64,000 nucleotides of DNA from NCBI GenBank assembly GCA_037013685.1, contig CM072899.1, positions 6,490,479 to 6,554,478 of the forward strand, read 5' to 3'. The notes beneath the pieces were generated by a model that was not told the origin of the DNA, ran no database searches, and saw nothing but the letters and a program-made list of their open reading frames with translations. Position numbers and translations under genes: made by a program. This stretch comes from Acridotheres tristis. Its lineage: Eukaryota > Chordata > Aves > Passeriformes > Sturnidae. Shown here piece after piece: positions 10,819 to 22,775 of this stretch (position 1 is the first letter of the stretch; every line of letters starts with the position of its first letter).

Positions 10819-13800
10819 CTGTCGATTAGGGTAGGAGGGATTTTCACATCCACAAATCATTGTGGAATTTGGAGCCATAATGTGTCAAATTAATTCCTGA
10901 CCTCACTCAGATACCTGTGCATCCACTTGGCCTGACACCACATGACAGAATTTGGGCATAAATTTGGTGTGAGAACTCTTGAAGCACAAATAGGAGCCAG
11001 GCTCCCACGGATGGTACCTTGATATCTGGTCCCATTCTGCCCTCTCTCCTCCTGTCTTGTAGGGATGAACATTTCAGAGGTGGAGGTTAACAGGCATTCC
11101 TAACTATGCATGGCATCCTACTCCTTAATGCTGACACAAATGGACTGTTTCCTAGGAGACAGCTCAAAAATCAAATAAATTATTTGAGCGTTATTCATGT
11201 TAAAAGATTCCATGGAGTTCATCTTTATATAAAACTCCTGTTGCCAATTAGCTGGCTATAGATGAGAGCTACAAGATGTGGCAGATATGATCTGTTTCCC
11301 TCTTCACTGTGTGACAAAAGCTGTGTGTGGTCAGACCCCCAAACCCCTTTTCCTGTGTCGTGCTGCCAGCTGAGTTCTCTTAGCCCCTGCATTCCTGCCC
11401 TTGCTCCTCAGGGTCCCTGTTTCCTCCTTGTGCCCTCACTGTAACATCTCCCACAGTCTGAGGACAAGTGTGAGAGATGTTAGCTGGAGGATTCCTCTTC
11501 CTGTCATCATGGATCCAGGGTGGTGCAGTGTTTCAGCGCCCAAAGCCTTGAGGCTGCAGTTTGTTTTCCCCCCACCTTGCATTGCAGAAGTGATAAATCA
11601 GACATTCTGCTTTGATTAGCTTTCCTCTACCTCCAGTGGCTTTTCAGATTGCATCTAGTGAATTGTCCATGAGCTGGTATTAAAGGTGTGCCTCTAGGAA
11701 ATATATTACCTGAATAAAAGTGTTCTAATTCAGAAATATCTTTCCCACCTTTTTATTGCCCTTGTTAGGGAAAAAATGCTCCACTTTAACCTCCAGCTAA
11801 CTGATTACCTGCCAGTTCTGACGCTGTGCTCAGAATTAATGTGCACCAAAAGCCAACAGAGATGACTTGTATTTGGGCACCTCATGGGAAAACAGGAGAT
11901 GAAAAGCCTTAGGAAAACTTTGACAAACAACTTGGAGTGTTTGACCAGTTATGCACAGCTGCTGCTGAATGGAGAATGCAAGTAACGTGCCAAACAGGGA
12001 CAAAAGGGGATCAGCAGGGAAGGCAGCTTTGGTATCAGTACTGAACATTTTATTTTTGGGAAAGGAGAGGAAATATGCTGAATTACCTGTAGGAGGTGTG
12101 CCTGCTTTTGCTAATACATGTGCATGGTTAATGAATTCCTAACCAACAGATCCTGCACCAGTGTGTGCTGGAATTCTCTCTGAGGTCACTGGAGATACAT
12201 CCATGCACAGCACCTTAATTTGATTGATTGCATCCCACCCATCTAAACATGCCTCGAAGCCTTGTTTGTAGAGCCACAATCGCTCTGCCCCCTCCAATTC
12301 CCTATTTGAGGTGATAATGTCTCCTCATAAATCCTGGATATGATAGCACCAGCATGACCCATCACTTCATTACACCAGAGCTGTGTAGTGCACTCAGGAG
12401 GAGTTTATCTGGACAGAATGGATCTGGTCCAGGAACAAATAAAGGAGTGAGGAATCTGATTATTTCTGGGCCAATTCTGTATGAGTTACAGCTTCTCAAT
12501 TTTCCTGATGTCAGCTAGTTTTACTTGTTTAGTTTTCCTTCCTCACACAGGAGGTGAAATAGTTAGCCAGCACAGACATCTTGATGAGCTGCTGGTGTCA
12601 GGGAAGCCAACCCGAAATTTGGATCGGGTTAGGATGGAATGTACCATATTCATCATTTTGTCATTTGAGCATTGGCTGCTTTGGTGCATGCCAGGCTTGT
12701 TCCGAAATTGGGGATCCCCTCACTATCAGGAGCAGGAGTGTGGTGGTTCCTCAGACAGCCCTGTCTGCCTTAGCCAGTGCTGCCTGGGAGGAGCAGCCTA
12801 ATTTCCTCAGCTTTGTGCGAATGAAGAATCCTTGTACAGAGGTAATTTCTTGATGACCAGGTACAGTGGACACAGTATAGCATCTTTCACTGTCAGCATA
12901 GGAAAACGATATGTCCAGCTCTAAGCCACTCTGCAGTGCTTCAGACATGAGTGGTAGGGGAAGAGAACTACTTCTTCTATTTTATTTATTATTTCAAGTG
13001 TTTCTTTATGATTACTTCCTAGTGATTTCGGAGATAGCTGCTCTATCTTGGCCTTGCACTAGCTTGTTTAGTCTGATGCCATATATCATTTGTTTGTTTC
13101 TTCCAAGGCACTACTTTTTCCATGTATTTACTTAGTGGTTTATATTTGGTTAATGTATGTCTTTCAGCAAGGCATTCAGAGTTCATTCAATGATTGCTGG
13201 AATTTCCTATGTGTTCCAAAGCATAAAAATTACATCTGTGTGTTGAGCCTTCCCTTGCAAAATTCCTCTGCAATTCTCCTGTGCAAGTTCTGCAGACTTG
13301 ATGGACTTAGCAGACATAACTCTTGCAGGTACTCACTGAAGTTTTAAAGTATTTAATTGGTCTTGAATGTATAATGCAGCTTCCAAATACAGGACTGAGG
13401 TATTTGCTGATCCCTTTTTTCTGTTCTGCACGTTTGAGTTGTCAGTTCTAGGTAGGCTGACACTTGCACAGAGGAATTGGGAGCTATGGTGGTTTTCAGC
13501 AGAAAAGGAGATGTTGCTAAGGGGAACTTGTGGGTGTATGTCCCTAACTGCAGCACAGTGACAGCTCCTCAGTTACTGCTTTTGGCACCTCTTTTTAGTC
13601 TGTGCCTGCTCTGAAGTTTAGAGTAAGCAAAAAATCTCATTCCACAGAAACACTTTTACCCATTTTTTTGTTTACTTATCAAATTTTCATGTGAATTTTT
13701 TTTTCACTCAGGTTTTCATTTGATTAGGAAATACTTCTGCAAGAGTGTATGGAAAAGTGGGTGTTTTGTCCTGCTCCCTCCCAGGTGAGTGCCTGCCTGT

Positions 13801-14036
13801 TCCCAGTGCTCCCACATCTTTTGGGTAAGCATATTCCTGTGCTACACACTCACAACTGCTGAAAAGTTAACTTGCTTGTTTTATTTAGTTTCAAATTCTT
13901 ACCATACTGTAGAATTCATTGTTTTCTAAGCAACAACACAGAATTCTTACCATTAACTAAGTACCAGGTGGCATCTTCAGCACTTCATGCAGAAATTAAA
14001 ACAAATGTCTCTTATTTCAGAAAACCGATTGAAAAT

Positions 14037-14065
14037 TATTATAATTATTATTATAATTATTATAA
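14037..14065. repeat. (ATT)/(ATA)-rich microsatellite
   Basis: Repeated ATTATTATAATTATTATTAT units, about 29 bp, imperfect. Confidence 0.8.
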
Positions 14066-14367
14066 GGCTGCATGTTCTGGGGGCTGACTAAGGAATGAAG
14101 GACTTAATGTAAACTCCCACTGCAGAGTGCAGTCTGGACATTTCTTATGTGATCTCTGTTACACTACAGACTTTTGGGCCACAGAACAGGATTTGCTAGT
14201 GCCAAATACAAGAATAACCTGGGGGAATTTTTACCCAGCTCCAGAGGGCATTGTGAGTGCTCTGGTGCTGCTGCCCAGAGTGGAAACGTGCAGACCCCAG
14301 CCCTGCCCTCCTGCCAGCCTGCCTGAGCAGTCAGTGCTGACGGCCTGTCCTGCTGATGGGGATGGGA

Positions 14368-14440
14368 TTCATAGAATCACTCAGTTTGGAAAAGACTTCC
14401 AAAATAATAGTGTCCAACCTTTAGATTGAGTCCACTGAAA
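14368..14440 (-). mobile_element. CR1 LINE 3' end fragment, short
   Basis: TTCATAGAATCACTCAGTTTGG, then AAAAGACTTCCAAAATAATAG and GTCCAACCTTTAGATTGAGTCC, matches the CR1 3' end in antisense, so the element is on the minus strand. Only about 70 bp remain recognisable. Confidence 0.75.
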
Positions 14441-15157
14441 CAAATCACTGCCCTAAATAGCTGTGCTGTAAACTTGCATCAGGTAACTGGGTGGGAAAAC
14501 TCTTACCCAGCAGCCATATGAACTCAGGTAACGAATTACTAACCAGGTAGAGGCTTAGATAGAATTGAGAATAAGTATTTGGATTAAGAAACAACGCTTT
14601 GATTTTAGAGCTGTGCATTTTCTGTCATGTTGTGTGAGAATTATGGTGTGGGGAGAGTTCATTGCCCAGTGTTTTCTCTGTGGGTAAGGGAATAATCTCT
14701 ATCAAGGTGGCAAAAATTATAATTTGTCAGTTGAGGGCAGGAGAAAAATCCTCTAGAAAATATAAATCTACAGCGTTTTTGTTGTGTTCCCTTTTAAAAT
14801 AGATGGCAATTAGTCCATTCATGTTCTTGTCCTTTTGTCTGTGGCTCCTTAGTGCCAAGAAATCAGTGTGTGTTTTTACAACACACATTAATTCATATTT
14901 GAATTTTTAAATTAATATTTTTTTCTTCTGAAAATAAAACTTGAAGTCCTGTGTCCTGGAACCATGACAAATTTGTTATGAATGCCCAACATAAAATTTT
15001 ATTTTCTTAATAAAAACTTCTTTCATAAAAATAACAACTGAGTATATATTCATTGCCAAAATTCTGAAGAATGTCAAATCACTAAAGGGGAGAAATTACT
15101 AACTAGACACCTGGAATTGGAGTTTCTTGATTAATAAACTGGCTTTTGACAGCTGCA

Positions 15158-15160
<3 letters not shown>
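14441..15160. other. AT-rich non-coding stretch
   Basis: No open frame, repeat family or RNA gene was recognised. Confidence 0.6.

Positions 15161-15188
<28 letters not shown>
15161..15188. repeat. poly(T) tract, T28
   Basis: Twenty-eight consecutive T, the longest homopolymer in the window. It could be the tail of a minus-strand retrocopy, but no body or convincing target duplication was found in the downstream sequence. Confidence 0.95.
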
Positions 15189-15685
15189 GCAGGTGCAAAA
15201 AAGAACATTTTCTTATTTTTGTTTTATCTGCTTTACATCACTTAATGACTAGAATATTCCAAGTTGGGAAAACAACTGGTAGTTGAAAGAACAGGAAAAT
15301 TTGCTTATCCTTTCCCATTTTATGAGTAAAATGTGGGTGGGAGGGAGGGAAGATCTGAGATCAACCAGCTCTAATCTTGAAGAACAGGGAAGCAAGGAAA
15401 AAATAGCTCAGCTGATTTATTGCTGTTGATATTTGCACTGTTCAGCACATCAGCTGCCTTGAAATGCAAAGAATATTTTGATAATATTTCCTAAAATATG
15501 CAGGACACAATGCAGTTCCACTTAAACAATTATGTTCTTCTGGATATTTTTGTTCAGAAGCAGCATGACACAAAGCACACATTAAAAAGTGAATCAGGTG
15601 ACTAAAAATTCCATGTCCTGTTTTCTCATAAATCAAACATAAAAATCAAACCCCAGAATAAATGCTTAGATATATAGTGACGTGT
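15189..15685. other. AT-rich non-coding stretch
   Basis: No gene or repeat family was recognised. One short minus-strand open frame (15442-15636) has no similarity I can name. Confidence 0.55.
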
Positions 15686-15784
15686 GATATTAGTGTATTC
15701 TCTTAGTTAACAAAAACAAATACTAAATACCAGCTCAGAGCAGCCTTTCTTTGCAATTAAGCATTTGTATTGTCAGTCTCTGAG
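15686..15784 (+). repeat. duplicated block, copy 1
   Basis: 99 bp starting GATATTAGTGTATT and ending TCAGTCTCTGAG. It is nearly identical to 18051-18153, in the same orientation about 2.4 kb away: 96 of 99 aligned bases match, and copy 2 has one extra 4-bp insertion. The flanks of the two copies do not match. The block may be a local duplication or two fragments of an uncharacterised repeat family. Confidence 0.9.
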
Positions 15785-15840
15785 AATAACCCTTTGTCAT
15801 GAATATCTGCTAGAAAGCACAACTGCAATGTAAATTAAAT

Positions 15841-15887
15841 TATTTAAATCGTGATTTAAATCACAATTAACAAAACTGATTTAAATC
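15841..15887. repeat. GATTTAAATC palindrome cluster
   Basis: The palindromic decamer GATTTAAATC occurs at 15853-15862 and 15878-15887, with a near copy (TATTTAAATC) at 15841-15850. The tract begins about 55 bp after copy 1 of the duplicated block. It could be the remnant of a small palindromic transposon or a homeodomain-type binding cluster; the sequence alone does not decide. Confidence 0.6.
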
Positions 15888-15889
15888 AA

Positions 15890-17210
15890 AGTGATATAAA
15901 TTGGTCCATCCTGCTTTAAAATTAATTAAGGATATGCTTTGAAAGCATGCTCCTATCAGTGCTCTGACACAGTGGGTTCTCCATATCACTCAAGTTTTAA
16001 TAAATCAGAGCAAGGGATGGAATTTTTATTTAGATCAACAGTCTCAATCTCTGAATTTAAGGCCACTGAAGAATTGATTAACATTTGTAATTGCTAGGTT
16101 GATCAGTAATGCAAATTAAAAATGAGGATTTCAAAACAAATTAACCTTTGCAGTACATCATATGGAGACAGACAGCCAGTGGTATTGTAGAAAAGGTTCC
16201 CCTCATCCTTGAATCACTGTATACTCTGTGGTGCCTTGCTGCTCTGCAGCCTCTGGAGTCTCAATGTCCAAAAAATAAACTGTGATAACTGAAAGAACAA
16301 CATGGACTCTTAGAGGCTGGCAAGTCCCTGCATGGGCTCTCGCTGCTTTGTGTCACTCCAGGCAGACTTGTATATTTTGGGGCTAAGATTAGGATGTTTA
16401 GGCTAGGAGTAAATGGGTTTATAATTAGATGTATTCTAGCCCTTGACCTATTAATTGAGCCTCATACTTCACAGTCTCATTACAGGTAGATGGAGGGATG
16501 TAAAGCAGTTGGAAAATGGGCTTTCTGTACCAATGTGCCTGCCCTGTGATCTGCTGGGAGCCTTTCTGTCCCTCTTTGAGATATCTCATGAACAGGACAC
16601 TGTGTCAATATCTGTGCTGTATTTATTTATTTATAAAATTAAGAGTTTAGATCCCATCTGGAGAAAACCACCCTATGTGATCAGCACCTCTGCATTTGCA
16701 ATGTTTCTCCTCAGGCAGAAAAGCAGTCATAACTGCAGAAGATGATAACTGAGAAGATCATAACTGATCTTCACCATAACTGGAGAAGATGGAGTGGATT
16801 TTGATGGCACCATGCAGAATCTGAGGAGGTCCAAGACTGTTCTTTCCATGCTGAGACATCTACAGAGGTGGGAGATGCAGACCCCTGTGGGGTGTTGTGT
16901 GGGGAAAGAGTGGGACAGTCTAAGGGTGACCATGGATGGAATGGAAAGAGTGGTCACCTGTGAGAGCAAAAAGCTTTGGTGTCTCCTACTGCAGGTACCC
17001 CAGCTCCTGGGAAATTCTTGCCAATCCATTCAGCTGATGCAGAAACTCCAAGTTTTCTCCAAGAAGCAGAAGAGAAGCCACTTTGGGTGTAGGTGTATGA
17101 TGTGTTTCTGACATGGCTCACAGACTCCTAGAAAATTGCTGTTTTCACATCTTGCCCAAAATTTAGGTTTCCATGGGCAACCTTTCACATCTTCAATGCA
17201 CATCAGAGAA
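15890..17210. other. non-coding stretch, no gene recognised
   Basis: Holds TTTA repeats near 16620 and the 16-bp repeat at 16728. A plus-strand frame of 105 codons (16794-17111) has no recognisable similarity. Confidence 0.55.
16728..16791. repeat. 16-bp tandem repeat, about four units
   Basis: ATAACTG recurs at 16729, 16745, 16760 and 16776 (spacing 16, 15, 16). Three units continue with an AGAAGAT-type tail and the third continues with ATCTTCAC, roughly the reverse complement of that tail. Together they give the perfect 8-bp hairpin GAAGATCA/TGATCTTC at 16753-16772. Confidence 0.75.
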
Positions 17211-17214
17211 TTTG

Positions 17215-17425
17215 CTGATTTGGAAGGAATGCACAAGAATGATCAAGTCTAATTCTTAGCCCTGCACAGGACACCCCAAGAGACACACCAGAGTGCTCTC
17301 AGAGTGCCTGACAGAATTGTCCAAACACTTCTTGTACTCTGCCAGGCTGTGACCACTTCCCCGGGGTGCCACCACTGATAGCTGAAGTTGAATGCAGAAG
17401 AAGTATTCCCTTTTTCTCATAATTG
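17215..17425 (-). mobile_element. CR1 LINE fragment, minus strand
   Basis: Matches a CR1 3' region in antisense in order: TTGGAAGGAATG, GATCAAGTCTAATTCTTAGC, CCTGCACAGGACACCCCAAG, TTGTCCAAACACTTCTTG and CTGTGACCACTTCCCCGGGG. Two of these blocks are near-perfect. It is degraded at both ends and lacks the terminal 8-bp repeats. Confidence 0.85.
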
Positions 17426-18050
17426 GTGTGCTTCCACAGTCCTTACCAAAACTGAGCCATTAGAAATTATTGCAGAGTACATGACCCATTAGTGTAACCC
17501 TGTGGAAAATACTAGATTATGCAAATGTTTATGCACATTCTTTGTGTAATGGTAGAGCTATTGTGTAATTTTTTTTGTGTTGCCTTTTTTTTCTATGAGC
17601 AAACTTACACCAGGGGAAGCTGGTAGTACTATCTCCTGATCACAGAACTCCAGCAGGATATAAACAGGGAATGAAGAATGAACAGTGGTATTAAAAGCTT
17701 ACTCTGAAAGGTTTTTTTTTTTCTGCTAAGTTATAAATAGAAACAAAATATAAACAACCCAAACTAAATAGACCAGAATAAACACAGAACTGTGGCAGGT
17801 ATTGTCATCACTGCTCACACGAGTGAATGGTCTTTTGGCTAATGAGAAAGCAAAGCCAGGAAGGAACCTTAAAAACGTCCAAGTCTGAGCAGTGGAAATG
17901 CAGAATGTTTTTCTGGGAGGCAGAGCACAGATGAGGAGCCTGACCCCTGGGTGGTGGCACAGGGTGGCTCCAGGCAGGGCTTGGTGGTGGTGCACAAGTG
18001 CTCAGCATCAGGCGTGGCAGGTGGGGACAGACCTCTCCTTCCTACCAGAA
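17426..18050. other. non-coding stretch
   Basis: Nothing recognised apart from T-runs near 17566-17590 and 17710. Confidence 0.55.
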
Positions 18051-18153
18051 GATATTAGTGTATTGTCTTAATTAACAAAAACAAATACTAAATACCAGCT
18101 CAGAGCAGCCTTTCTTTGCAATTAAGCATTTCTATTCGTTGTCAGTCTCTGAG
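18051..18153 (+). repeat. duplicated block, copy 2
   Basis: Second copy of the block at 15686-15784. It has three substitutions and an inserted 4 bp (between CTATT and GTCAG). Flanks differ from those of copy 1, so the duplicated unit is about 100 bp with sharp ends. Confidence 0.9.
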
Positions 18154-21100
18154 AGTCTCTTCCAGCTGAGATGCTCCTGGCTTCTGTCATCGAGAGATTG
18201 GCAAAATTGGGTGGTAGGTGAAGAAATGGTGGTGAGGGGGATGTTGATGAGGCTACTGAACAGTCAGCCAAATATTTGGAATATTTTTCAAAACTTTTGG
18301 CAGTCAGAACAGAATTGCAGTCTGGAAGAGAAAGACCTGTGTGTCTTGTTCAGTGGATGTTTCCAGCTGTTGGTAAGGGCATTGGCAATAGGAGTTAATT
18401 AATAATTGGAAAGTTATTGCTTTTTAATGCATGCAGATGTTGTGCAACTGCCATAGACATTCAGCTAAACATGCCCTACTTTGCATGTCTCATTTTTTGT
18501 CATCTAAATAAATTGCAGGTTGTTGAACAATCTCTTCCTTTCCCAACACTATATTATTTGCTTTAAAAAAAGTCTCTCTTTTTTTTGTGCGTGTGTGTTT
18601 TTATTTTCCCCCTCTAAGAAGAATGAAATATTGCACATGGCCTTTTTCCAAAATCAAAGCTCTTTAGTATGGTTAGCCTTTCTGGTCTATCTTATTACCG
18701 ATATTTATACAGATGTACTGGCAAATACAAATTTATTGCAATATTTATTGGGCTGAATTTGAGATTATTTATAATGTGGTTAGATGGCTATTTATCAGAC
18801 ATGTCACAGTAGCTATTTAACAGCTATTCTATAGCTGTCTAGCTGGAATTAGGACATAAAACAGAATTTATTGTACTTTATCCAGAAAATGTTACATAAA
18901 GAGTAAATTCTAAGGAAGACATAACCATCAGAGTAATGAAGAGACCAGGAAGAAGGTGGTAGTTTTAAACAGCAATTCTCAGCCAAACTGAAGGAGGGAA
19001 ATATTTAGGATGTGAGGAAGTCCAGGTGCAGATTTCAGGTTCTCTAAAGTGCACTAGCACTCTGCCTAAGAGCTGACCTTTCCTTCATGAAATGGACATT
19101 TTTCATTTAGAAAAGGAAATGAGAGTCATCTTCTTTGATTTGTTTTGTGTTGATTAAGTAGAGTTAAAAAGTTTTATGGGACCATTTTCTCAAGGAACAA
19201 TTTCATAAGAATCAAGCATTTCACAGGCAGGTGTTACTTTGGGTTTTTTTGATGTGTTGTGTTAAGGTGGTATTGACTAGTGTGTTTCACTGTGATGGAT
19301 TCAAATGACCTTTTTTTCTGTATTAATGATTTTTAACTCTGTATTTCACTGTTGTGAAAAATTTTTGCAGCATCGGGACAAAAAATTTTATTTTCTATTA
19401 ACATCTATGGGGTTTGGATCTTTTTCTTACTTTAAACAGGAAATGAATGCATATGTTGAATGTCTTATGAAGAAATGTGGATGAGACTCCCCTGCAAGGA
19501 AGAGACTGCAAGTGCAAAAAATTTCAAAAACAGTTATGAATTTCCCTTAAAAACAGTTTCCTGTAACATTTAGAAAATTGAGATTTTTTAGGAAAATAAT
19601 TCCCCCATTTTCATATACAGACACAGACCATCTTAAAATACTTCACCAAAAGAAGTCAGTCCTTCTGTTTAACAAATAAACCCATTTCTGTGGGAGGATG
19701 TGGAGGAGGGAGGAAATGAGGCCATGGAAGGGCTTGCAGGTGTGAGGGTGAAGCTGGGCAGCCACTGCTTCCCACTGTGAAGCTGCAGTGGAGGCAGGAT
19801 GGAGTGAAGGGAGCTGCTCTCCTTTTCCTCCTGCCTCCTTTTGGCACTTCCCTGGGGCCCAGGAGTGTTTGTGCACAGTGCCACTGCTGTGCAGAAGCTG
19901 CAGACCCCATCCCAGCTTTTGCCTTTCCAGCCTAATTCAAATTGTCCACCCCGGGTCCCATGGGAATACCCTCCCTGCATATATAGAATTATCTCATTGT
20001 AAAAGGATGGCACCTGTTGTGGACCAATAAATACATATTTATCTCTTGATTCTTGCAGATGGAGGAACCCAAATACTTCAGCCTTCAGATACTACAGCCT
20101 TGAATTGCACAGGATGAGATATTGAACAACACAAGGGAAGGAGATTATGGGGGGGGGAAACTTCTTTGTCCAGATTACACCTGCATTGAGATAAGTTTTA
20201 ATGATGATTTTTTAGAGTGTAGCTGCCAACTGAGCTCAAGCTAATTCTGGTGAAAAACTACAGTAGGTAATTCAAGGAGACTATACATTTTCTTAAATTC
20301 ATTAGCTGCCCATTGAGGGTTGAAGAGAACATAACTAAAAATAATGGCATGTGAATTATGAAGTTCAAATAGAATGTGTTACTTTGCTCACAGAAAACTT
20401 CAAGGGAGACAAATCAGAGAGATTTATTAGCATATTCTGCTTTTTCAACAAGCCTTACAAGGAAGGGAAAATACAATAATGTAAAGCAGTTGAAGATTCA
20501 TGTTTCCATAATAGCTGTATCTGCACTATCCTACCTGTGAAATTTATTCTCTGTGGATGGTGATGCTGTTGAATAGTTTTTATTTCTCAGCCATCTTTAC
20601 TTTTTTCCCCTGTAAGCAGCTATTTTGTGTATGTCTATTAACATGCAATCCTCTCCTATCCAGAATTTTCTTCAGCTGCTTTACACTTGAGCCAGGGGTT
20701 TTGCAGGGAGCAAAGGGCAGCACACAAAACTGATCATAAATACACTCCCAAAAATTCATTTTTATTTGAGCTCATTCACTCTAATTGTTCTCTTGAGGCT
20801 TGATTTGGAGCACAGAGGAATCCAAAGGGGACTCAGTGTGGTGTGGGTCAGGTTTTCAGGTCACCTGTACATGGCAAGTGGTGAATAATGAGCAGCACAG
20901 TGCCAGCCCCTTAGGCCTGACCCTGAGGATGGAGGTGAGAATTCGGCCACTGATCTCATCAAATGCAGGCTCAGGGATGGAGGAGAGCACAGCCACCCCT
21001 CCTGCAGAAAAAAGCAGTCACAGAGCTCAGTGATCAGCAGGCTGGTGTGTCCCAGTAATGCAGCTGACCATGCCCTGATTCACTGGTGCCAACTGTGCCC

Positions 21101-21300
21101 CTGAACGTTTTCCCTGTGGAATTACTTCTTTTGTTGATGCCAATGGTCCAAGAAGTTGTTAAAGTCACTGCTGGGACTTGATATGATTACAGATAAATTT
21201 CCATGTTCAATTACGATTACTGTGATGACTGATTTGTCCCTTCTACTGGTATAAACAGGTCAGGATTAATACACATATTTTGCAAACCAAACTACATACA
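18154..21300. other. non-coding stretch, no gene recognised
   Basis: AT-rich, with a GC-richer patch at 19680-19930 that gives overlapping minus-strand frames (up to 114 codons) of no recognisable protein. A perfect hairpin ACAGCTAT/ATAGCTGT lies at 18820-18838 and a G9 run at 20149-20157. An acceptor-like TTCTTGCAG before an ATG at 20059 leads to only 12 codons. Confidence 0.55.
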
Positions 21301-21310
21301 TTAAAAACTG

Positions 21311-21490
21311 TTTAGGGTGGATTTTTTTCTTGGGTTTTTTGTTTTTGGGGTTTTTTTGTTTTGGTTTTTTTTTTTTTTTTGTTTGGTTTGGTTTTCTTAT
21401 TGTTGTGGTTTTTGTTTTGGTTTTGGGGAGGTTTTTGGCTGGGGTTTTTGGGGGTTTTTTGGTTGGTCGGTTTGGGGGGGGGGTTGAGTT
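21311..21490 (+). repeat. G/T low-complexity tract with G-runs
   Basis: About 180 bp made almost only of G and T on the plus strand, including T16 (21365-21380), GGGG at 21425-21428 and 21441-21444, GGGGG at 21450-21454 and G10 at 21474-21483. The spacing allows a G-quadruplex on the plus strand. The 138-codon open frame running through it is a product of low complexity (poly-F, W, G and L). Confidence 0.85.
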
Positions 21491-22678
21491 TTTTTCCTAA
21501 TCAGAATTCTTTTAGCCAGTTTAAAAAGTTTGTTCTTGCTGACAGAAATGTTCTTTCCTTTGGTCTAGACTGGGCATTTGGATGGGAAATGGGATGTGGA
21601 AGTTCTGGCCCAACTTTCTGTGCCACCACATGTGAACCACTTCATGCTGTGGCCCCTTGTTCCCATACCAGACTTTACCCTGCTTTGCTTTATTTGATTT
21701 GCTTTGTTTTGATTGTGGGAGGTGGTTGTCATCTTTGGTCTTTTTTAGGGACATCAGCATGTATGACCCAAGACTAGGGATTCTGGACACAACTACAGTA
21801 ACCATGGTAAAGGTCTGAGACTCTCTTTGTCATTTCCTAAATTCCCACCTCTTTCTACAATGTTAGAAACAGATCCTTGTTGAACTGCTTTTAGCTTTAT
21901 CATCTTTGATAAAGCTTTTAGCACTTATCAACTCTGTCTCCATGGGTGCCCCTTCCTGGTGTCCTGTTGCTTTCCATACATTGAGTTCTGCTGTTGTCAC
22001 AAAGGATCTGGAAACAGATATGTAATTACCAAGTGTAAGACAGATAACTGCATGGCAGAAAAAGGACTATTCAAACCTGGAAACAAAAGAGTTAAAATTC
22101 ATTTCTCTTACCCACTTTCCAAATATGCCAACCTTTCTGTATAAAGTCCTCTATCATTAATAAAGCTCTACTTTGTTCATAATTTACTACACTCTTGATT
22201 AAGCCATTCTAATATTTGTGCAGGGTAAGTACATAAATTATTGTTGCCCTCCCGTACATTTTTTTACTTTTCTGGTTCTTTCAATGTCAATAACCTACCT
22301 TACAACTTTCATCTGGTTTAAATATTCAGCTATTGCCTTTTACACTTCTCTTCCTTGTTCATGTCCATTCGGATATCTGCAGCTGTATCTTCTCAAGTAG
22401 CTATTGATCACGTCTCCTTGCTAAAGGTTGCTAACTTCATCAGCAGTAATGATACAAATTACATCTGTTAGGGTTCACTCATGCCTCTCTTTTAGAACAA
22501 GAGACAACATTCTGACTTTGTTGCTATTGGCCATCTTTTCTGCCTAGGATATCTAAAACTCAGTGAGAAAAATTATATGCTGTAAAATATCCTCATTCTG
22601 ACACATGTAGGCTTTCAGTGCCCAGGTCATGCAGAGAAGCCAATCAATCCCTACTGACCTCCAGGAGCCTGAAATATA
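21491..22678. other. non-coding stretch
   Basis: No gene recognised. A perfect 10-bp stem with a TCTT loop (AGCTTTATCA/TGATAAAGCT) lies at 21893-21916. Confidence 0.55.
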
Positions 22679-22775
22679 TCTGGGTAAGGCCCCAATCCAG
22701 CAATGCACTTAAGGATATGCTTATGTAAACATAGGATCCATCCCATTTTCAGTGCAATTTGGTGAGAAGTGCATT
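22679..22775 (+). mobile_element. ancient amniote interspersed-repeat remnant
   Basis: The run GCCCCAATCCAGCAATGC, CACTTAAGGATATGCTTA and CCATCCCATTTTCAGTG follows the pattern of an old amniote repeat I recognise from reptile and bird genomes (a CAATCC-GCAA...CACTTAAGCA-type body ending near CCCATTGACTTCAATG). The family name is not known to me with certainty; strand is given relative to that pattern. Confidence 0.45.

Larger units (their letters stand above)
6111..14367. other. long non-coding stretch, no gene recognised
   Basis: About 8 kb of AT-rich sequence. Open frames are short (about 105 codons at most) and without similarity I can name. Stretches at 6300-6620 and 7600-7860 are TAAT-rich and look like conserved non-coding DNA in composition only. 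A small CpG-containing hairpin (AACCCGA...TCGGGTT) lies at 12609-12630. Two splice-flanked segments (9767 and 10780) are listed separately. No repeat family was recognised. Confidence 0.55.

Noticed and set aside
15161..15240. T28 as the tail of a minus-strand retrocopy
   Set aside because: The sequence after it matches nothing recognisable and no target duplication is clear.
20041..20104. Acceptor-like TTCTTGCAG followed by an ATG in good context
   Set aside because: The frame closes after 12 codons and no donor follows.
21361..21777. 138-codon open frame
   Set aside because: It begins in the G/T tract and codes for low-complexity F, W, G and L residues.
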